A DNA stretch of 64,000 nucleotides from Branchiibius cervicis. GTDB lineage: Bacteria > Actinomycetota > Actinomycetes > Actinomycetales > Dermatophilaceae. Location: positions 3,740,502 through 3,804,501 of the forward strand of contig NZ_JBHSWJ010000002.1 in assembly GCF_042661605.1 (NCBI RefSeq), written 5' to 3'. The notes under the pieces were generated by a model. The model did no database searches. It was not told the origin of the DNA and saw only the letters and a program-made list of their open reading frames with translations. Shown here in pieces: positions 17,138 to 26,696 of the stretch. The translations under genes and the position numbers were made by a program. The first letter of the stretch is position 1. Every line of letters begins with the position of its first letter.

Positions 17138-17562
17138 CCGACAACGACGGACAGGACGCGCACGTCCGCACGGTGCGCCTGGCGTGGGATCTGCAGTCCG
17201 TGCCGCGGATCCGCAGAGCAGTGCTGGAGGACCTGGCGGGTACGACGGTGCCCGAGCAGGTGATCCAGGAGACCGAGCAGGTGGCCTCCGAGCTGGTGGC
17301 GAACGCGATCCTGCACGGCAAACCGTTGCCCGACGGCTCGATCCGGGTGCACTGGAAGGTGCGTCCGCCGCGCGTCGAGATCGAGGTCTCCGACGGCGGT
17401 AGCGGCAAGACACCGGCCCCCAAACCGTCCGCGGAGTGGGCGCGCAGCGGCCGCGGTCTGCGCATCGTGCGCTCCCTCGCTCACGAGTGGGGAGTCAGCG
17501 ACGAGGACGGCCGCACGACCGTCTGGGCGGCGCTCGGCGGCCCTTCGCGGCGCCGGATGTAA
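17134..17562 (+). CDS. GHKL ATPase, anti-sigma (RsbW/SpoIIAB-like) protein
   Basis: A 142-residue single HATPase_c_2 domain. The N-box is ELVANAILHGK, the G1 box SDGGSGK, and the G2 box GRGLRIVRSL. Stand-alone domains of this type in actinobacteria are anti-sigma factors or serine kinases acting on anti-anti-sigma proteins. No sigma factor or STAS partner lies nearby, so the target is unknown. It overlaps the GDPD gene, so the two are co-transcribed. Confidence 0.8.
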   Translation: MTDNDGQDAHVRTVRLAWDLQSVPRIRRAVLEDLAGTTVPEQVIQETEQVASELVANAILHGKPLPDGSIRVHWKVRPPRVEIEVSDGGSGKTPAPKPSAEWARSGRGLRIVRSLAHEWGVSDEDGRTTVWAALGGPSRRRM

Positions 17563-17568
17563 TCCCCC

Positions 17569-17574
17569 TACAGT
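17569..17574 (+). promoter_or_regulatory. -10-like box before the DUF5926 gene
   Basis: TACAGT lies 8 bases before ATG 17583 in a 20-base gap, consistent with an internal leaderless promoter. Confidence 0.4.
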
Positions 17575-17582
17575 GGAGCCTC

Positions 17583-18452
17583 ATGGGCAAGGCTTCTCGG
17601 CGGGAACGCAAGGACCGTAAAGACAAGGTTGTACCGGCGCCCTTCGTCGCGCGCCCGTTCGAGGGCCTGGCGGGGGAGACCGACTGGGTCGCGATGCGCG
17701 AATTCATCCCCGCCGCGACCGCCAGTGTCGATTTCACGTACGCCGGCCGGTCCGGTCAGGCGACTGTCGCCACCGTCCTGCCACTCGCCTGGCCGGCCCT
17801 TCATCGAGCGACCGACAACGGCGGCCACGTGCTGATCGCGATGCAGAGCGGCGGAGGTTCCGGCGATGCCAGTCGTGATCTGGCCGCCGCACTCATCGCT
17901 GCCCTGGAGTTGGAGCCCGGCCAGCCGCTGACGGCAGTGCCGAGACCGACCTTCGACACGCCTCGGCTGCAGGACCTGATCACCAGCACGACCTTCGAGC
18001 CGACCCTGTACGACGGCTTCGACTTCTGGGTCGAGGACGGCGACCTCGACGATGACGGCAAGGCCTCCTTGGAACGCGCCAACGAAGCAGTCGCTCTGAC
18101 GCGGCGGCTGGCGCCGGACCAGTCGGCCTACTGGTGCCGGGTCGGTGACCGCAGTTTCGTGCGGTGGGTGCTGGGTTGCGATGAGGACACCGCCACCAAC
18201 GCGCTCGCCCGGCTGATCGCCGCAGACGAGGCCGGTCTCGGCGAGGGACGGCTCCTGGGTGCCTTCCGGGCCAGCGGTCTGCTGGTCCCGGTCTGGGAAG
18301 TGGACACACAACTGGAGCCCGAGGCCGTGGTCGACGACTTCTCCTCTGTGACAGAGCGATTCGAAGACCACGTCGCGGCCGACGAGCCGCTCGATGTCGA
18401 GCAGCGCCGCGCGCGGGATCGCCTGGTGAGTAGGCAGCTGACGATCCGGTGA
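17583..18452 (+). CDS. DUF5926 family protein
   Basis: A 289-residue soluble protein of an actinobacterial conserved family whose function is unknown to me. It starts with a very basic tail (GKASRRERKDRKDKV), followed by a mixed alpha/beta body without catalytic signatures I can name. The basic N-terminus could bind nucleic acid or ribosomes; that is speculation. Its stop overlaps the start of the glycosyltransferase gene by 4 bases, so the two are translated together. Confidence 0.75.
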   Translation: MGKASRRERKDRKDKVVPAPFVARPFEGLAGETDWVAMREFIPAATASVDFTYAGRSGQATVATVLPLAWPALHRATDNGGHVLIAMQSGGGSGDASRDLAAALIAALELEPGQPLTAVPRPTFDTPRLQDLITSTTFEPTLYDGFDFWVEDGDLDDDGKASLERANEAVALTRRLAPDQSAYWCRVGDRSFVRWVLGCDEDTATNALARLIAADEAGLGEGRLLGAFRASGLLVPVWEVDTQLEPEAVVDDFSSVTERFEDHVAADEPLDVEQRRARDRLVSRQLTIR

Positions 18453-19129
18453 GTCTGGCCGCCATCATCCCCGCCAAGGACGAGGCGGAACGCATCACCG
18501 CTACTGTCCACGCTGTCCGCGACCTCGGTGCCGAGGTCGTCGTCGTCGACGACGGCTCGTCCGACGACACGGCGCGTCTGGCTCGGGCGGCGGGAGCGAC
18601 CGTCGTGCGACATCGGCGCAACCGGGGCAAGGCGGCTGCCCTCACGACCGGTCTCGCGCAGGTCGGAGCGGCCGATCGGATCCTTTTCGTGGACGCCGAC
18701 CTGGGTGAATCGGCCACGGCCGTAGGAGTACTGGTTCCCCCTGTAGCGGACGATGAGGCGGACATGACCATCGCCGTCCTGCCGCCGCAGGGACCGGGCG
18801 GTGGGCACGGTTTCGTCGTCCGGCTGGCCCGTGAGGGGATCCGTCACCTCACCGGGTGGGAGGCGACCCAGCCGTTGTCGGGGATGCGCTGCCTGAACCG
18901 AGCCGCGTTGCGGGCCGGCTCACCGCTCGCGGCGGGCTGGGGCGTGGAAGTCGGCCTGACCGTTGACGTCCTGCAGGCCGGTCTGCGGGTGCGCGAAGTG
19001 CCGTGCGACCTGCGGCACCGGGTCACCGGGTCGGACTGGCGCGGGCAGTTGCACCGCGCCGCCCAGTACCGCGACGTAGCGCGCGCCCTCGCCGTACGTC
19101 GATGGCGCGACTTCCGGTCAGCGTCATGA
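18449..19129 (+). CDS. Glycosyltransferase family 2
   Basis: A 226-residue GT-A fold enzyme without membrane helices. Nucleotide-sugar motifs are AIIPAKDEAERI at the N-terminus, VVVDDGSSDDT, and the metal-binding FVDADLG. It resembles polyprenyl-phosphate mannose synthase-like enzymes, but the donor and acceptor cannot be read. GTG 18449 overlaps the previous stop. It overlaps the start of an MptB-like gene, so one plausible role is to make the polyprenyl-phosphate sugar that the MptB-like enzyme uses. Confidence 0.82.
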   Translation: MSLAAIIPAKDEAERITATVHAVRDLGAEVVVVDDGSSDDTARLARAAGATVVRHRRNRGKAAALTTGLAQVGAADRILFVDADLGESATAVGVLVPPVADDEADMTIAVLPPQGPGGGHGFVVRLAREGIRHLTGWEATQPLSGMRCLNRAALRAGSPLAAGWGVEVGLTVDVLQAGLRVREVPCDLRHRVTGSDWRGQLHRAAQYRDVARALAVRRWRDFRSAS

Positions 19130-20616
19130 CCCGGGTGCGCACGGGGCTGCTCGTCCTGTCCTTCGCGATCCTCATCGCGGTGGGCATCGCCGGGCCGTCG
19201 GCGGCGAAGCCGCCTCTGGGCCCGCGGGGTTGGGCACCCGGAACGCTCGACTGGCAGCTGTCTCCGACCAGCGTCAGCGTGCTGCTCTACATCGCCTTCA
19301 TCGCCGGCGGCGTGGGTGTGATCCTCGCGCTGCTGAACCCGCCGACGCGGTTGTGGGGATGGGCGCTACCGGTCGGGCTCGGCGTACTCGCTCTGCTGAC
19401 CGGACCGTTCGGCTCGGCCGATCACGTGAACTACGCGGCCTACGGCCGGATCGCGGCACAGGGCGGCGACCCCTACGTCGAATCGCCGATCGGCTGGCAC
19501 GGCGGCCTGGATCCGGTGACCGCCTCGGTACAACCGCCGTGGCAGCACACGCCGAGCATCTACGGACCGTTCGCCACCATGCTGCAGGCGATATCGTCCT
19601 TCGTCGGGGGCCAGAACCTGCGGGTGACGGTGTGGATCTGGCAGGTCTTCATCGTGCTCGCCTGGCTCGGCTGCCGCTGGGTGCTGCTGCGACTTGCCCC
19701 TGCCCGACGCGGTCGCATCGACCTGTTGTGGACGTTCAACCCGCTGGTCTTCGGGATCCTGGTCCTGGGCGCCCACGTTGATCTGATCGCCGGATTCTTC
19801 GTCGTGGCAGCGATTCTCGCCGCCCGTCGCTCGCCGTGGCTCGCCGGCGCTTTCGTCGGAGCAGCCTTCAGCACCAAGGTGACCTACGGCGTGGTCGGCC
19901 TCGCGCTGGCGTGGGCGTGGTGGCAGGTGGATCGGCGCAAGATCGGCGCTCGCGGCACCTGGATCCTGCCCGGGCGCCTGTGGTCGCTGCTCGGCGGGGC
20001 ACTGCTGGTGATCGTGCCGTGTTACGTCGTAGCCGGTCCGCACGTGCTGCACCAACTCGGCGCGGCCGGTGGCTCGTTCTCCTACGCCTCGCCGTGGTCG
20101 TTGCCGATCCGGTTGCTGCGGGTGATCGGCCTGCCTGAATGGCTTGTCACCACGATCGTGTTCGTGCTTGCGGCGGCGGCGATGGTATTGCTCGCGATGG
20201 GGTTGTGGGCGGTGATCCGGCACTACGGCCTGGCCGATCGGATCCCCGATCCGCTGACCCGGTACGCCGTGGTGATGACGTTCGTGCTGTCGACGGCGTT
20301 CGCGTTCCTCGCGCCCTACACACTGCCGTGGTACGACGCGACAACCTGGCTGCTGTTGCCGCTGCTGATGTCGTTCGTGTGGGACCCGGTGTTCGTCGTA
20401 CGCGCGGTGATCATGGCCCTGGCCTACGCGCCCGGCCGGGCCAGCGGGTTGGACCAGAGCACCGCCAACTGGACCCTTGGCTTCCGGGAGAACGTCGCGC
20501 CGTACCTGGGTTGGGTGATCGTCGCGGCGTTCGGGTGGTTGGGGTGGCGGTCTATTTCTTCCCGGTCTGATCCTTCGCCTTCGAGTCCTCCCAGTCCTGG
20601 GCGTATTCGTCCATGA
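19126..20616 (+). CDS. GT-C polyprenyl-phosphomannose mannosyltransferase, MptB-like
   Basis: A 496-residue multi-spanning protein with about 12 or 13 hydrophobic segments. The first extracellular loop has the MptA/MptB-type pattern DHVNYAAYGRIAAQGGDPY, followed by a segment ending in TPSIYGP. Such enzymes add mannose from polyprenyl-phosphomannose to lipomannan-like glycolipids outside the membrane. ATG 19126 overlaps the GT2 stop. The annotated C-terminus (RSISSRSDPSPSSPPSP) is Ser/Pro-rich and lies antisense to the end of aspD. A missing G near 20540 would instead give WLGVAVYFFPV and a stop at 20568-20570, a more natural membrane-type end. Confidence 0.8.
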   Translation: MTRVRTGLLVLSFAILIAVGIAGPSAAKPPLGPRGWAPGTLDWQLSPTSVSVLLYIAFIAGGVGVILALLNPPTRLWGWALPVGLGVLALLTGPFGSADHVNYAAYGRIAAQGGDPYVESPIGWHGGLDPVTASVQPPWQHTPSIYGPFATMLQAISSFVGGQNLRVTVWIWQVFIVLAWLGCRWVLLRLAPARRGRIDLLWTFNPLVFGILVLGAHVDLIAGFFVVAAILAARRSPWLAGAFVGAAFSTKVTYGVVGLALAWAWWQVDRRKIGARGTWILPGRLWSLLGGALLVIVPCYVVAGPHVLHQLGAAGGSFSYASPWSLPIRLLRVIGLPEWLVTTIVFVLAAAAMVLLAMGLWAVIRHYGLADRIPDPLTRYAVVMTFVLSTAFAFLAPYTLPWYDATTWLLLPLLMSFVWDPVFVVRAVIMALAYAPGRASGLDQSTANWTLGFRENVAPYLGWVIVAAFGWLGWRSISSRSDPSPSSPPSPGRIRP

Positions 20617-22222
20617 TCGTCTGCAGATGGTGGCCGATCTTGAGATAGTCCAGGTCATCGAGGTTGGCCAGGGACACCCGAACGGACCACTCCGGCCCGT
20701 CGAAACCGCCGCCGTTGAGCAGCACCACACCCGTCTTGGCCGACAGGCGGAACAGCGGATCGACCGGCTCGTAGTTGGCCTGCAGGAAGTCCACGAATTC
20801 CTGGCCCATCTTGAGCTGCGCCTCAGCGAGCAGGTCCAGTTCGATGTAATAGCCGGCGCGGTGCGGGTCGTCGTTCACGGTGAGCTGCACGCCCTCCAGA
20901 AGCAGGCCGAGGCGCTGCTGCACGATCTCCCGGACGCGGTACTTGTAGTCCTGACCCTCATCCAAGAGGTCGAAGATCGAGAACAGCACCATCATCATCT
21001 GCTGCGGCAGTGACAGACCGGCCGTGTGGTTCAGCGCGACCTGACGTGAGTCGGCGACCAGCCGGTCGATGAACTTGATCTTTTCCGGCTCCAGGGTCAA
21101 GGATCCGTACCGCTTGTTGAGGCGGTCTTTATCGGCCTGCGACTGGGCCGCGATCATCTCGTCGATGACGTTGTCGTCGTCCAGGCCGATGACGCCCAGC
21201 CGCCAGCCGGTCGCTCCGTAGTGCTTGGAGTAGGAGTAGACCAGCAGCGTGTTGCGCGGCAGATCGGCGGCGATGGAGTGGAACCCCTCGACGAACGTGC
21301 CGTAGACATCATCGGTGACGATGATCAGGTTGGGGTTGCTCGTCCCCACGATCTCGATGATCTGCCGCCGGGCCCGGTCGCCCAACTCCAGCGACGGCGG
21401 GTTGGAGGGGTTGACCATGCAGACCATCTTGATGTCGGGGTCGGCGAGTTTCGCGATCTCCTCCTCGGGGTACCGCCACTCGCGCACACCGGTCTCGGCG
21501 AACAGCGACGCCTCGACCCGCGTGACGTCGAAGCCGTACGTGTCCAGTTCGGGGATCTCGATGTACGGCGTGAAAACGGGTACCAGCAAAGCGATCTTGT
21601 CGCCGTGGTGCAGCAGGCCGTTCTTCATCAACGAGTCGAAGATGTAGCACATCGCGGCTGTGCCACCCTCGGTCGGAAACAGCTTGAGCGACTCGCCCGG
21701 GTTCTTGCCGGCGTACATTTCCTTGGCGAGGTAGGCGCGCAGGATGGTCTCGGTGTACTTCAGCACCCGGCCCGGCACCGGATAGTTGTCCGCGATCGAA
21801 CTGTCGGTGAGTTCATGGACGAAGGCGTCAGCATCGAAACCGAAGGTGCTGATGGCGTAGTCGACGCTCCGCTTCAGCAGGTCGACGCCGGGTAGGTCGG
21901 GGTGTGTGTGCACGAAGGACTCGAACCGCTCGTGAGCTCCCGGTGCATCGGGCATTCCGCCCAGATTGTCGGCCGTCCAAACCCGGCGTGATTCAGCGAT
22001 CGAGAAGTAGCCCAGGGCGTAGAAGGCTTCGCGCGGCCCGGTGGCAACCCAGTTGGGGTTGCCCCGACCTGCGTTGAGCATCTGCACGCTGGATTTGCCC
22101 TTCTGGCCGGGCTGGTCAGCCTGTGCCTCCTGAGCCAGTTCGATGAATTTGTTCTTGAGTTCGAAGGGGCTGAGCTGCGAAAGACGGTGAATCTCGGCCC
22201 GGGTGAAAGTCTGGGTGGTCAT
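20552..22222 (-). CDS. aspD: Bifunctional aspartate aminotransferase / L-aspartate 4-decarboxylase
   Basis: A 556-residue fold-type I PLP enzyme that removes the beta-carboxyl of L-aspartate to give L-alanine and CO2. The PLP-binding lysine is in YSYSKHYGATGWRLG, with NPSNPPS and VTDDVYGTF as the aminotransferase core. The length, about 150 residues longer than ordinary aspartate aminotransferases, and the N-terminal NAGRGNPNW region match AspD. It is the last gene of an operon with two aspartate/alanine antiporters, the classic partners. AGGAG lies 9 bases before ATG 22222. Confidence 0.92.
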   Translation of the reverse strand: MTTQTFTRAEIHRLSQLSPFELKNKFIELAQEAQADQPGQKGKSSVQMLNAGRGNPNWVATGPREAFYALGYFSIAESRRVWTADNLGGMPDAPGAHERFESFVHTHPDLPGVDLLKRSVDYAISTFGFDADAFVHELTDSSIADNYPVPGRVLKYTETILRAYLAKEMYAGKNPGESLKLFPTEGGTAAMCYIFDSLMKNGLLHHGDKIALLVPVFTPYIEIPELDTYGFDVTRVEASLFAETGVREWRYPEEEIAKLADPDIKMVCMVNPSNPPSLELGDRARRQIIEIVGTSNPNLIIVTDDVYGTFVEGFHSIAADLPRNTLLVYSYSKHYGATGWRLGVIGLDDDNVIDEMIAAQSQADKDRLNKRYGSLTLEPEKIKFIDRLVADSRQVALNHTAGLSLPQQMMMVLFSIFDLLDEGQDYKYRVREIVQQRLGLLLEGVQLTVNDDPHRAGYYIELDLLAEAQLKMGQEFVDFLQANYEPVDPLFRLSAKTGVVLLNGGGFDGPEWSVRVSLANLDDLDYLKIGHHLQTIMDEYAQDWEDSKAKDQTGKK

Positions 22223-22257
22223 GGCGGGTCTCCTATCGGACGAGTCGTGTGTTCGGA

Positions 22258-23960
22258 TCAGTGGTTGAGGATGACGATGACCGCCCCCAGATGGTCAGAA
22301 GGACATTGCTGATGGCGTAGGGGATCGTGTACCCCAGCGTGGGGATCTGCGATCGCGACGTCTCGTTGACCGCACCGATCGCTGCGGTAGTGGTCTGGCC
22401 GCCGGCGAGCACACCCATGAGGATCGGGAAGCGGATCTTTTGCACGTAGTGCCCGAACAAGAACCCCACGATCAACGGGATGACGGTGGCGATCGCTCCG
22501 AAGACCAGCAACCCCCAGCCGGCCTGCTTGAGACCGGACACGAAGGACGGACCGGCGTTCAAGCCCACGATGGCCACGAACACGCACAGTCCGAGGGTGT
22601 CCATCATCCATTGGGCGCCCGGCGGGACGTGACCGAACGTCGGGTATTTGCCGCGCAGCCAGCCGAAGACCAGACCCATGATGAGGGCGCCGCCGGAGGT
22701 GGACAGGGAGATCGGGACGCCGCCGACGGTCACCGCCAGGATGCCGAGGCAGCCGCCGAGGAACGTGCCCAGTCCGACCCACACCATGTCGGTGGCGAAG
22801 CTCGTAGGGACGGGTACGCCGATGGCTCTGGCCGCCGGGTCGACGAGGCGTTTGGGACCGGTCAGGATGAGCGTGTCACCGCGCTCGACCTTGGTGGCCA
22901 GCACGTACGGGTATTCCGACCCGGCCCGATAGAGCTTGTCGATGTAAACCCCGACCATGAACGGCTGCTGGCGTAGTTCGGAGATCGTGCGGCCCAGCTC
23001 GTGGTCGTTGGACGCGACGACGCGCATCGTCTCGCTGAGGTAGCCCAGCAGGGTGACGTCGTCGGTTTCCGGTCCGATATTGGTGCGGGCGTCGAAGTCC
23101 ACCAGGTCGTGGCGCAGGGCGCTGACCGCGACGACGTCCCCGCGCTGCAGGACGGTGTCCTGGGTGTGGTGGATGATGGTCCCGCCGCGACGGACCCGCG
23201 TGATGTAGATCCGCCGTCCGTGCTGCTTCTGATCCTGCTCGAACTGGTCGATGGTCTTGCCGACGAGCTCGTCGTGATCCACGGTGTAGGCCCGAAGTAC
23301 CGATTCCTCGTATGCGTTGCGGGTGTCAGGGTCGTCGTCGGGTGTGTCGAGTTCCTTTGACAGTTCTGCCGATTCGGCCGCGAGGTCGCAGTGGTAGAGC
23401 TTGGGCAGCACGTTGGCCAGCAGGACTGCGCACAAGATGGTGCCCAGCGGGTAGCACACGGCGTACCCGACGGCGACCAGGTTCTGCTGCTGCTGCACCT
23501 GCGCTGCGCTCAGGCCGGGCAGGTTGGCGATGGCATCGCTCGCGGTTCCGATGGCGGCCGACTGGGTGAGGGCGCCGGACAACAACCCGGCGCTCAGGCC
23601 CGGCCCGTAGCCGAGCATGGACGCGAACAGCCAACAGACCAGCAGGCCGGTGACGGCCACGATCACGGCATTGAGGACCTGAGGTAGGCCGTCCTTTCTC
23701 AGTCCCCGGAAGAACTGCGGGCCCACCTTGTAGCCGAGCGCGAACAGGAAGAGGGTGAAGAACAGGTTCTTGACCGTGCCGTCGATCTGCACCTTGACCT
23801 GTGCTCCGATGACCAGGCCGGCCACCAGGCATCCGGTGACGGCGCCCAGCGCGATGGAGCGGTAGTGCAGTTTGCCGGCGAAGAAGCCGATGGCGACGGT
23901 GATGAAGACCAGAAGTTCGGGGTGCGGCCGGAACACGTGGTCGGTCAGGAAGGTCCACAC
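22258..23960 (-). CDS. aspT: Aspartate:alanine antiporter 1, frame broken at the C-terminus
   Basis: A member of the AAE (AspT/YidE) exchanger family: two membrane halves with two central TrkA-C (RCK_C) domains (QRGDVVAVSA, ERGDTLILTGP). Signatures are ALGYKVGPQFFRGL in the first half and LAGGQTTTAAIGAVNE in the second. It swaps aspartate in for alanine out, which with AspD generates a proton gradient. The open frame ends in a foreign RSSSSSTTD tail. One extra base in the C5 run at 22284-22288 gives IWGAVIVILNH and a stop at 22258, the expected last helix. GTG start, 27 bases after the next antiporter gene. Confidence 0.87.
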
Positions 23961-23987
23961 CTGGTGTACCTCCGGTCTCGACTCGGG

Positions 23988-25676
23988 TTACTTCGCCGCG
24001 ACGAGCATCGCGACAAGGATCGGACCGGTGAGCGGGAGTAAGAAGTTGGAGAGCGCGTAGGTGATCGTGTAGCCCAGCATCGGCACGGAGCTGTCCGCGG
24101 TCTGGGTCAAAGAGGTGATGGCCGGGGTCGAGCACTGCTGGCCGGCGATGGCACCCAGCAGGATCGGGTCCTGGATCTTCAGGAGTCGGCGGCCCACGAT
24201 CAACGAGATGGTGGCCGGGATGAGCACCATGCCGATCCCGGCGAGCGGTAGGAGCAGGCCGTGCTGTTTGAGCATGGGGAGGGCTTCGGGGCCGGCGGCG
24301 AGGCCGGTGCACGCGATGAAGATCGACAGACCCAGATCTTTCAGTGTGGTGGCCGCCTGGGGTGGGTAGGCGCCGATCACCTGGGTGCGCGATCGGAACC
24401 ACCCGAAGATCAGCCCGGAGACCAGGCAGCCGCCGCCGGTGCCCAGCGACAGCGGCACGTCTCCGAGCTTGACCGACAACTGGCCGATCAACGAGCCGAC
24501 GACGATGCCGAGACCCAGGTAGATGTAGTCGGTGGCATTGCTGGTGACCGTGACACCGATCTTCTTGATCAGCCGGTCGATCGCGGCGCGGGCACCGACG
24601 AGCGTGACGATGTCGCCGCGTCGAAGCACCGTGGCCGGCGTGACCGGAAGGTGTTGATCGGTGGAGCGGATCAACTCGGTGACGTAGACGCCGGAGCCGC
24701 GCAACGCGCCGTACTCGTCCTGCATCTGCTCCAGGGTCTTGCCGTCGACCTCCTTCTGCGTCAGCGTCACCTGTTTGGTGGCCACCCGGCTCTGGGATTC
24801 CGGGTCTCCGGCCACCTCCGGACCGATGACCGAGTCCGCCTTGATCTCCGCGGTGCGTTCGCCGACGAGCAGAAGTGTGTCACCCGATTGCAGCACCAGG
24901 TCGGAGTCGACGGTGAGGTCGGGCGCCCCGACACGACGTACCGACTCGACCGAGACGTCATCGTTCAGATCGGACTCGATGGCCGCGACGGTTTTGCCTG
25001 CGGCTTGGGACACCTGGAAGGTGCGTCCCACCAGAGCGGGGGCGGCGACCACCTCACCGGAGGCGATGGCGTCGCTCGAGCCGCGCATCGATCGAGCGAT
25101 CTTGGCGCACTCGTCACGAAGGTTGATCCGCAGCAGCAGTGGATAGATCTGGCTGGTCAGCAGCACGATGGTGATCAGGCCGAAGAAGTAGCAGACGGTA
25201 TAACCGGTGGCCACGTTGTTCTGGTACTGGGTGATCTGTTGGGAACTCAGACCCGGGACGTTGCCGATGGCCTCTGTGGCCGTGCCGACGACAGCGGACT
25301 CGGTCGCTGCGCCTGCGAGAATGCCGGAGGCCGTGCCCAGGTCGAGTTTGAAGGCCTTGGCGAGGAAGAAGGCGATGGCCAGCACGCTGACCATCTCGAT
25401 GAGGCACAAAACCAGGAAGCGCAGGCTGCGCTTGTTCAGGTTGGCGAAGAACTGCGGGCCGGCCATGTAACCCAACGAGAAGATGAACAGGGCGAAGAAG
25501 ACGACCTTCACGTCGTTGTCGACCTTGACGTGCTGGGTCCCGATCAGCAGCGCGACGATGAGCGTCCCGCAGATGCCGCCGAGCTTGATCGGGCCGAGGT
25601 GCAGCTTGCCGACGAGGTAGCCGCCCGCGATGCATAGGAAAATGGCCAGTTCGGCATGGTCCCGGAGTAACGACAT
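23988..25676 (-). CDS. aspT: Aspartate:alanine antiporter 2
   Basis: A 562-residue second AAE-family exchanger, clearly paralogous to its neighbour: SLGYMAGPQFFANLNKR in the first half, two central TrkA-C domains (QSGDTLLLVG, RRGDIVTLVG), and IAGQQCSTPAITSLTQ in the second half. It has an intact hydrophobic C-terminus (LSNFLLPLTGPILVAMLVAAK). It is the promoter-proximal gene of the aspT-aspT-aspD operon. The two copies may form a heteromer or differ in substrate; the sequence alone does not say. Confidence 0.88.
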   Translation of the reverse strand: MSLLRDHAELAIFLCIAGGYLVGKLHLGPIKLGGICGTLIVALLIGTQHVKVDNDVKVVFFALFIFSLGYMAGPQFFANLNKRSLRFLVLCLIEMVSVLAIAFFLAKAFKLDLGTASGILAGAATESAVVGTATEAIGNVPGLSSQQITQYQNNVATGYTVCYFFGLITIVLLTSQIYPLLLRINLRDECAKIARSMRGSSDAIASGEVVAAPALVGRTFQVSQAAGKTVAAIESDLNDDVSVESVRRVGAPDLTVDSDLVLQSGDTLLLVGERTAEIKADSVIGPEVAGDPESQSRVATKQVTLTQKEVDGKTLEQMQDEYGALRGSGVYVTELIRSTDQHLPVTPATVLRRGDIVTLVGARAAIDRLIKKIGVTVTSNATDYIYLGLGIVVGSLIGQLSVKLGDVPLSLGTGGGCLVSGLIFGWFRSRTQVIGAYPPQAATTLKDLGLSIFIACTGLAAGPEALPMLKQHGLLLPLAGIGMVLIPATISLIVGRRLLKIQDPILLGAIAGQQCSTPAITSLTQTADSSVPMLGYTITYALSNFLLPLTGPILVAMLVAAK

Positions 25677-25760
25677 ATGCCTGCCCCGATCCGCTCATCA
25701 TTGCTGTGACCTGCGGTTACCTGTGGCAAGCTACGCCCGGCTCACATCGACCGGCGACCT

Positions 25761-26570
25761 TCAATCACCCATACGGGTGAGTGGTGAACTGTGCACGTAC
25801 GGCGTGGTCTCGGCGACGTGTTGCAGCCCCAGTTTGGTCAGGATGGGCCGGGAGTCCGGTGAGGTGTCCAGGCGCATGTAGCGGTAGCCACGGTCGATCG
25901 CACGTTGCGCCCGCCAGGTGACCGTCGAGCGGTAGATACCCTTCCGCCGCCACCGGGGCAGCGTCGAACCGCCCCACATGGACGCGAAGTCGGTGCCCGG
26001 GGAGTACCGGCACCAGGCGGCGCAGAGGACCGGAGTCTCGCGGTCCTGCTCGACGAGGACGACGTCGAGGCTGGTCGGGTCGGCCTCCTTCTCGCGGCGC
26101 AGCTCCTCGGTCATGTCGCCATCGCGCGGACCCCAGATGGTCTGCATCAACTCGTGGATGCGGTGGTAATCCTGCGGCGAATCCGCCTCTCGCAGAGTCA
26201 CACCCGCGGGGAGCGCCACCCCGTGCACAAGAGCAGCGGATTCGCCGAGCAGCAGCGCTTCGTCATCCTCCTTCTGAAAACCATTGCTTTGCAGGCGGTT
26301 TCCCAGATCAGCCGGCTCGTCGTAGGAGTACGTCTTCCACTCCACGCGCTCCCCGCGAGCGGTGAAGAACGCTGCCGTCCGGGCGATCCAGTGATCCGGA
26401 TCGTCACCGAGCCCTTCGGGTGACTCGACCATGGCGTACGACGCCCCCGGCGTGACCGGGTAGCGGCGCCGGACCGGTCCGTCCAGGTCCCGGACGATCC
26501 CCGGCCCGCCCTCTGACTCGCGGTTCGCCAGACGGATCTGCTGGTGGAACTGCTGCAGCAACGAATTCAC
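25761..26570 (-). CDS. GNAT-family N-acetyltransferase
   Basis: A 269-residue protein. The C-terminal half carries the GNAT fold: CAAWCRYSPGTDFASMWGG, then the acetyl-CoA loop region LPRWRRKGIYRSTVTWRAQ with the expected R-x-x-G-x pattern, and YRYMRLDTSPDSRPILTKLG. The first ~120 residues are a degenerate domain that may also be GNAT-like. The acceptor is unknown. The GTG start 26570 is in a family-like position. No operon partner is evident. Confidence 0.8.
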   Translation of the reverse strand: MNSLLQQFHQQIRLANRESEGGPGIVRDLDGPVRRRYPVTPGASYAMVESPEGLGDDPDHWIARTAAFFTARGERVEWKTYSYDEPADLGNRLQSNGFQKEDDEALLLGESAALVHGVALPAGVTLREADSPQDYHRIHELMQTIWGPRDGDMTEELRREKEADPTSLDVVLVEQDRETPVLCAAWCRYSPGTDFASMWGGSTLPRWRRKGIYRSTVTWRAQRAIDRGYRYMRLDTSPDSRPILTKLGLQHVAETTPYVHSSPLTRMGD

Positions 26571-26621
26571 GTGGCCACCTTGTCAGAGGGCTGCCGTGGT
26601 GCACGACCAGATTTTCGGCTC

Positions 26622-26688
26622 TGTCGTCACACATCGTGATGCGGGGGCTGCTGGGGGCAGCGACTTGTGGCGATGTCGTCACACATCG
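26622..26688. repeat. Pair of 15-bp direct repeats in the gap before the AlkP-like gene 1 stop
   Basis: TGTCGTCACACATCG occurs at 26622-26636 and again at 26674-26688, 52 bases apart, in the 126-bp gap between the GNAT gene start and the stop of the membrane protein gene. Being upstream of the GNAT start, it could be a pair of regulator sites. Confidence 0.6.
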
Positions 26689-26696
26689 GGCAGAAG

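Noticed and set aside
24261..25637. 458-codon plus-strand open frame opposite the second aspT gene
   Set aside because: Composition (Asp/Gly/Gln-rich, no helices) is that of an antisense shadow of a membrane protein gene.
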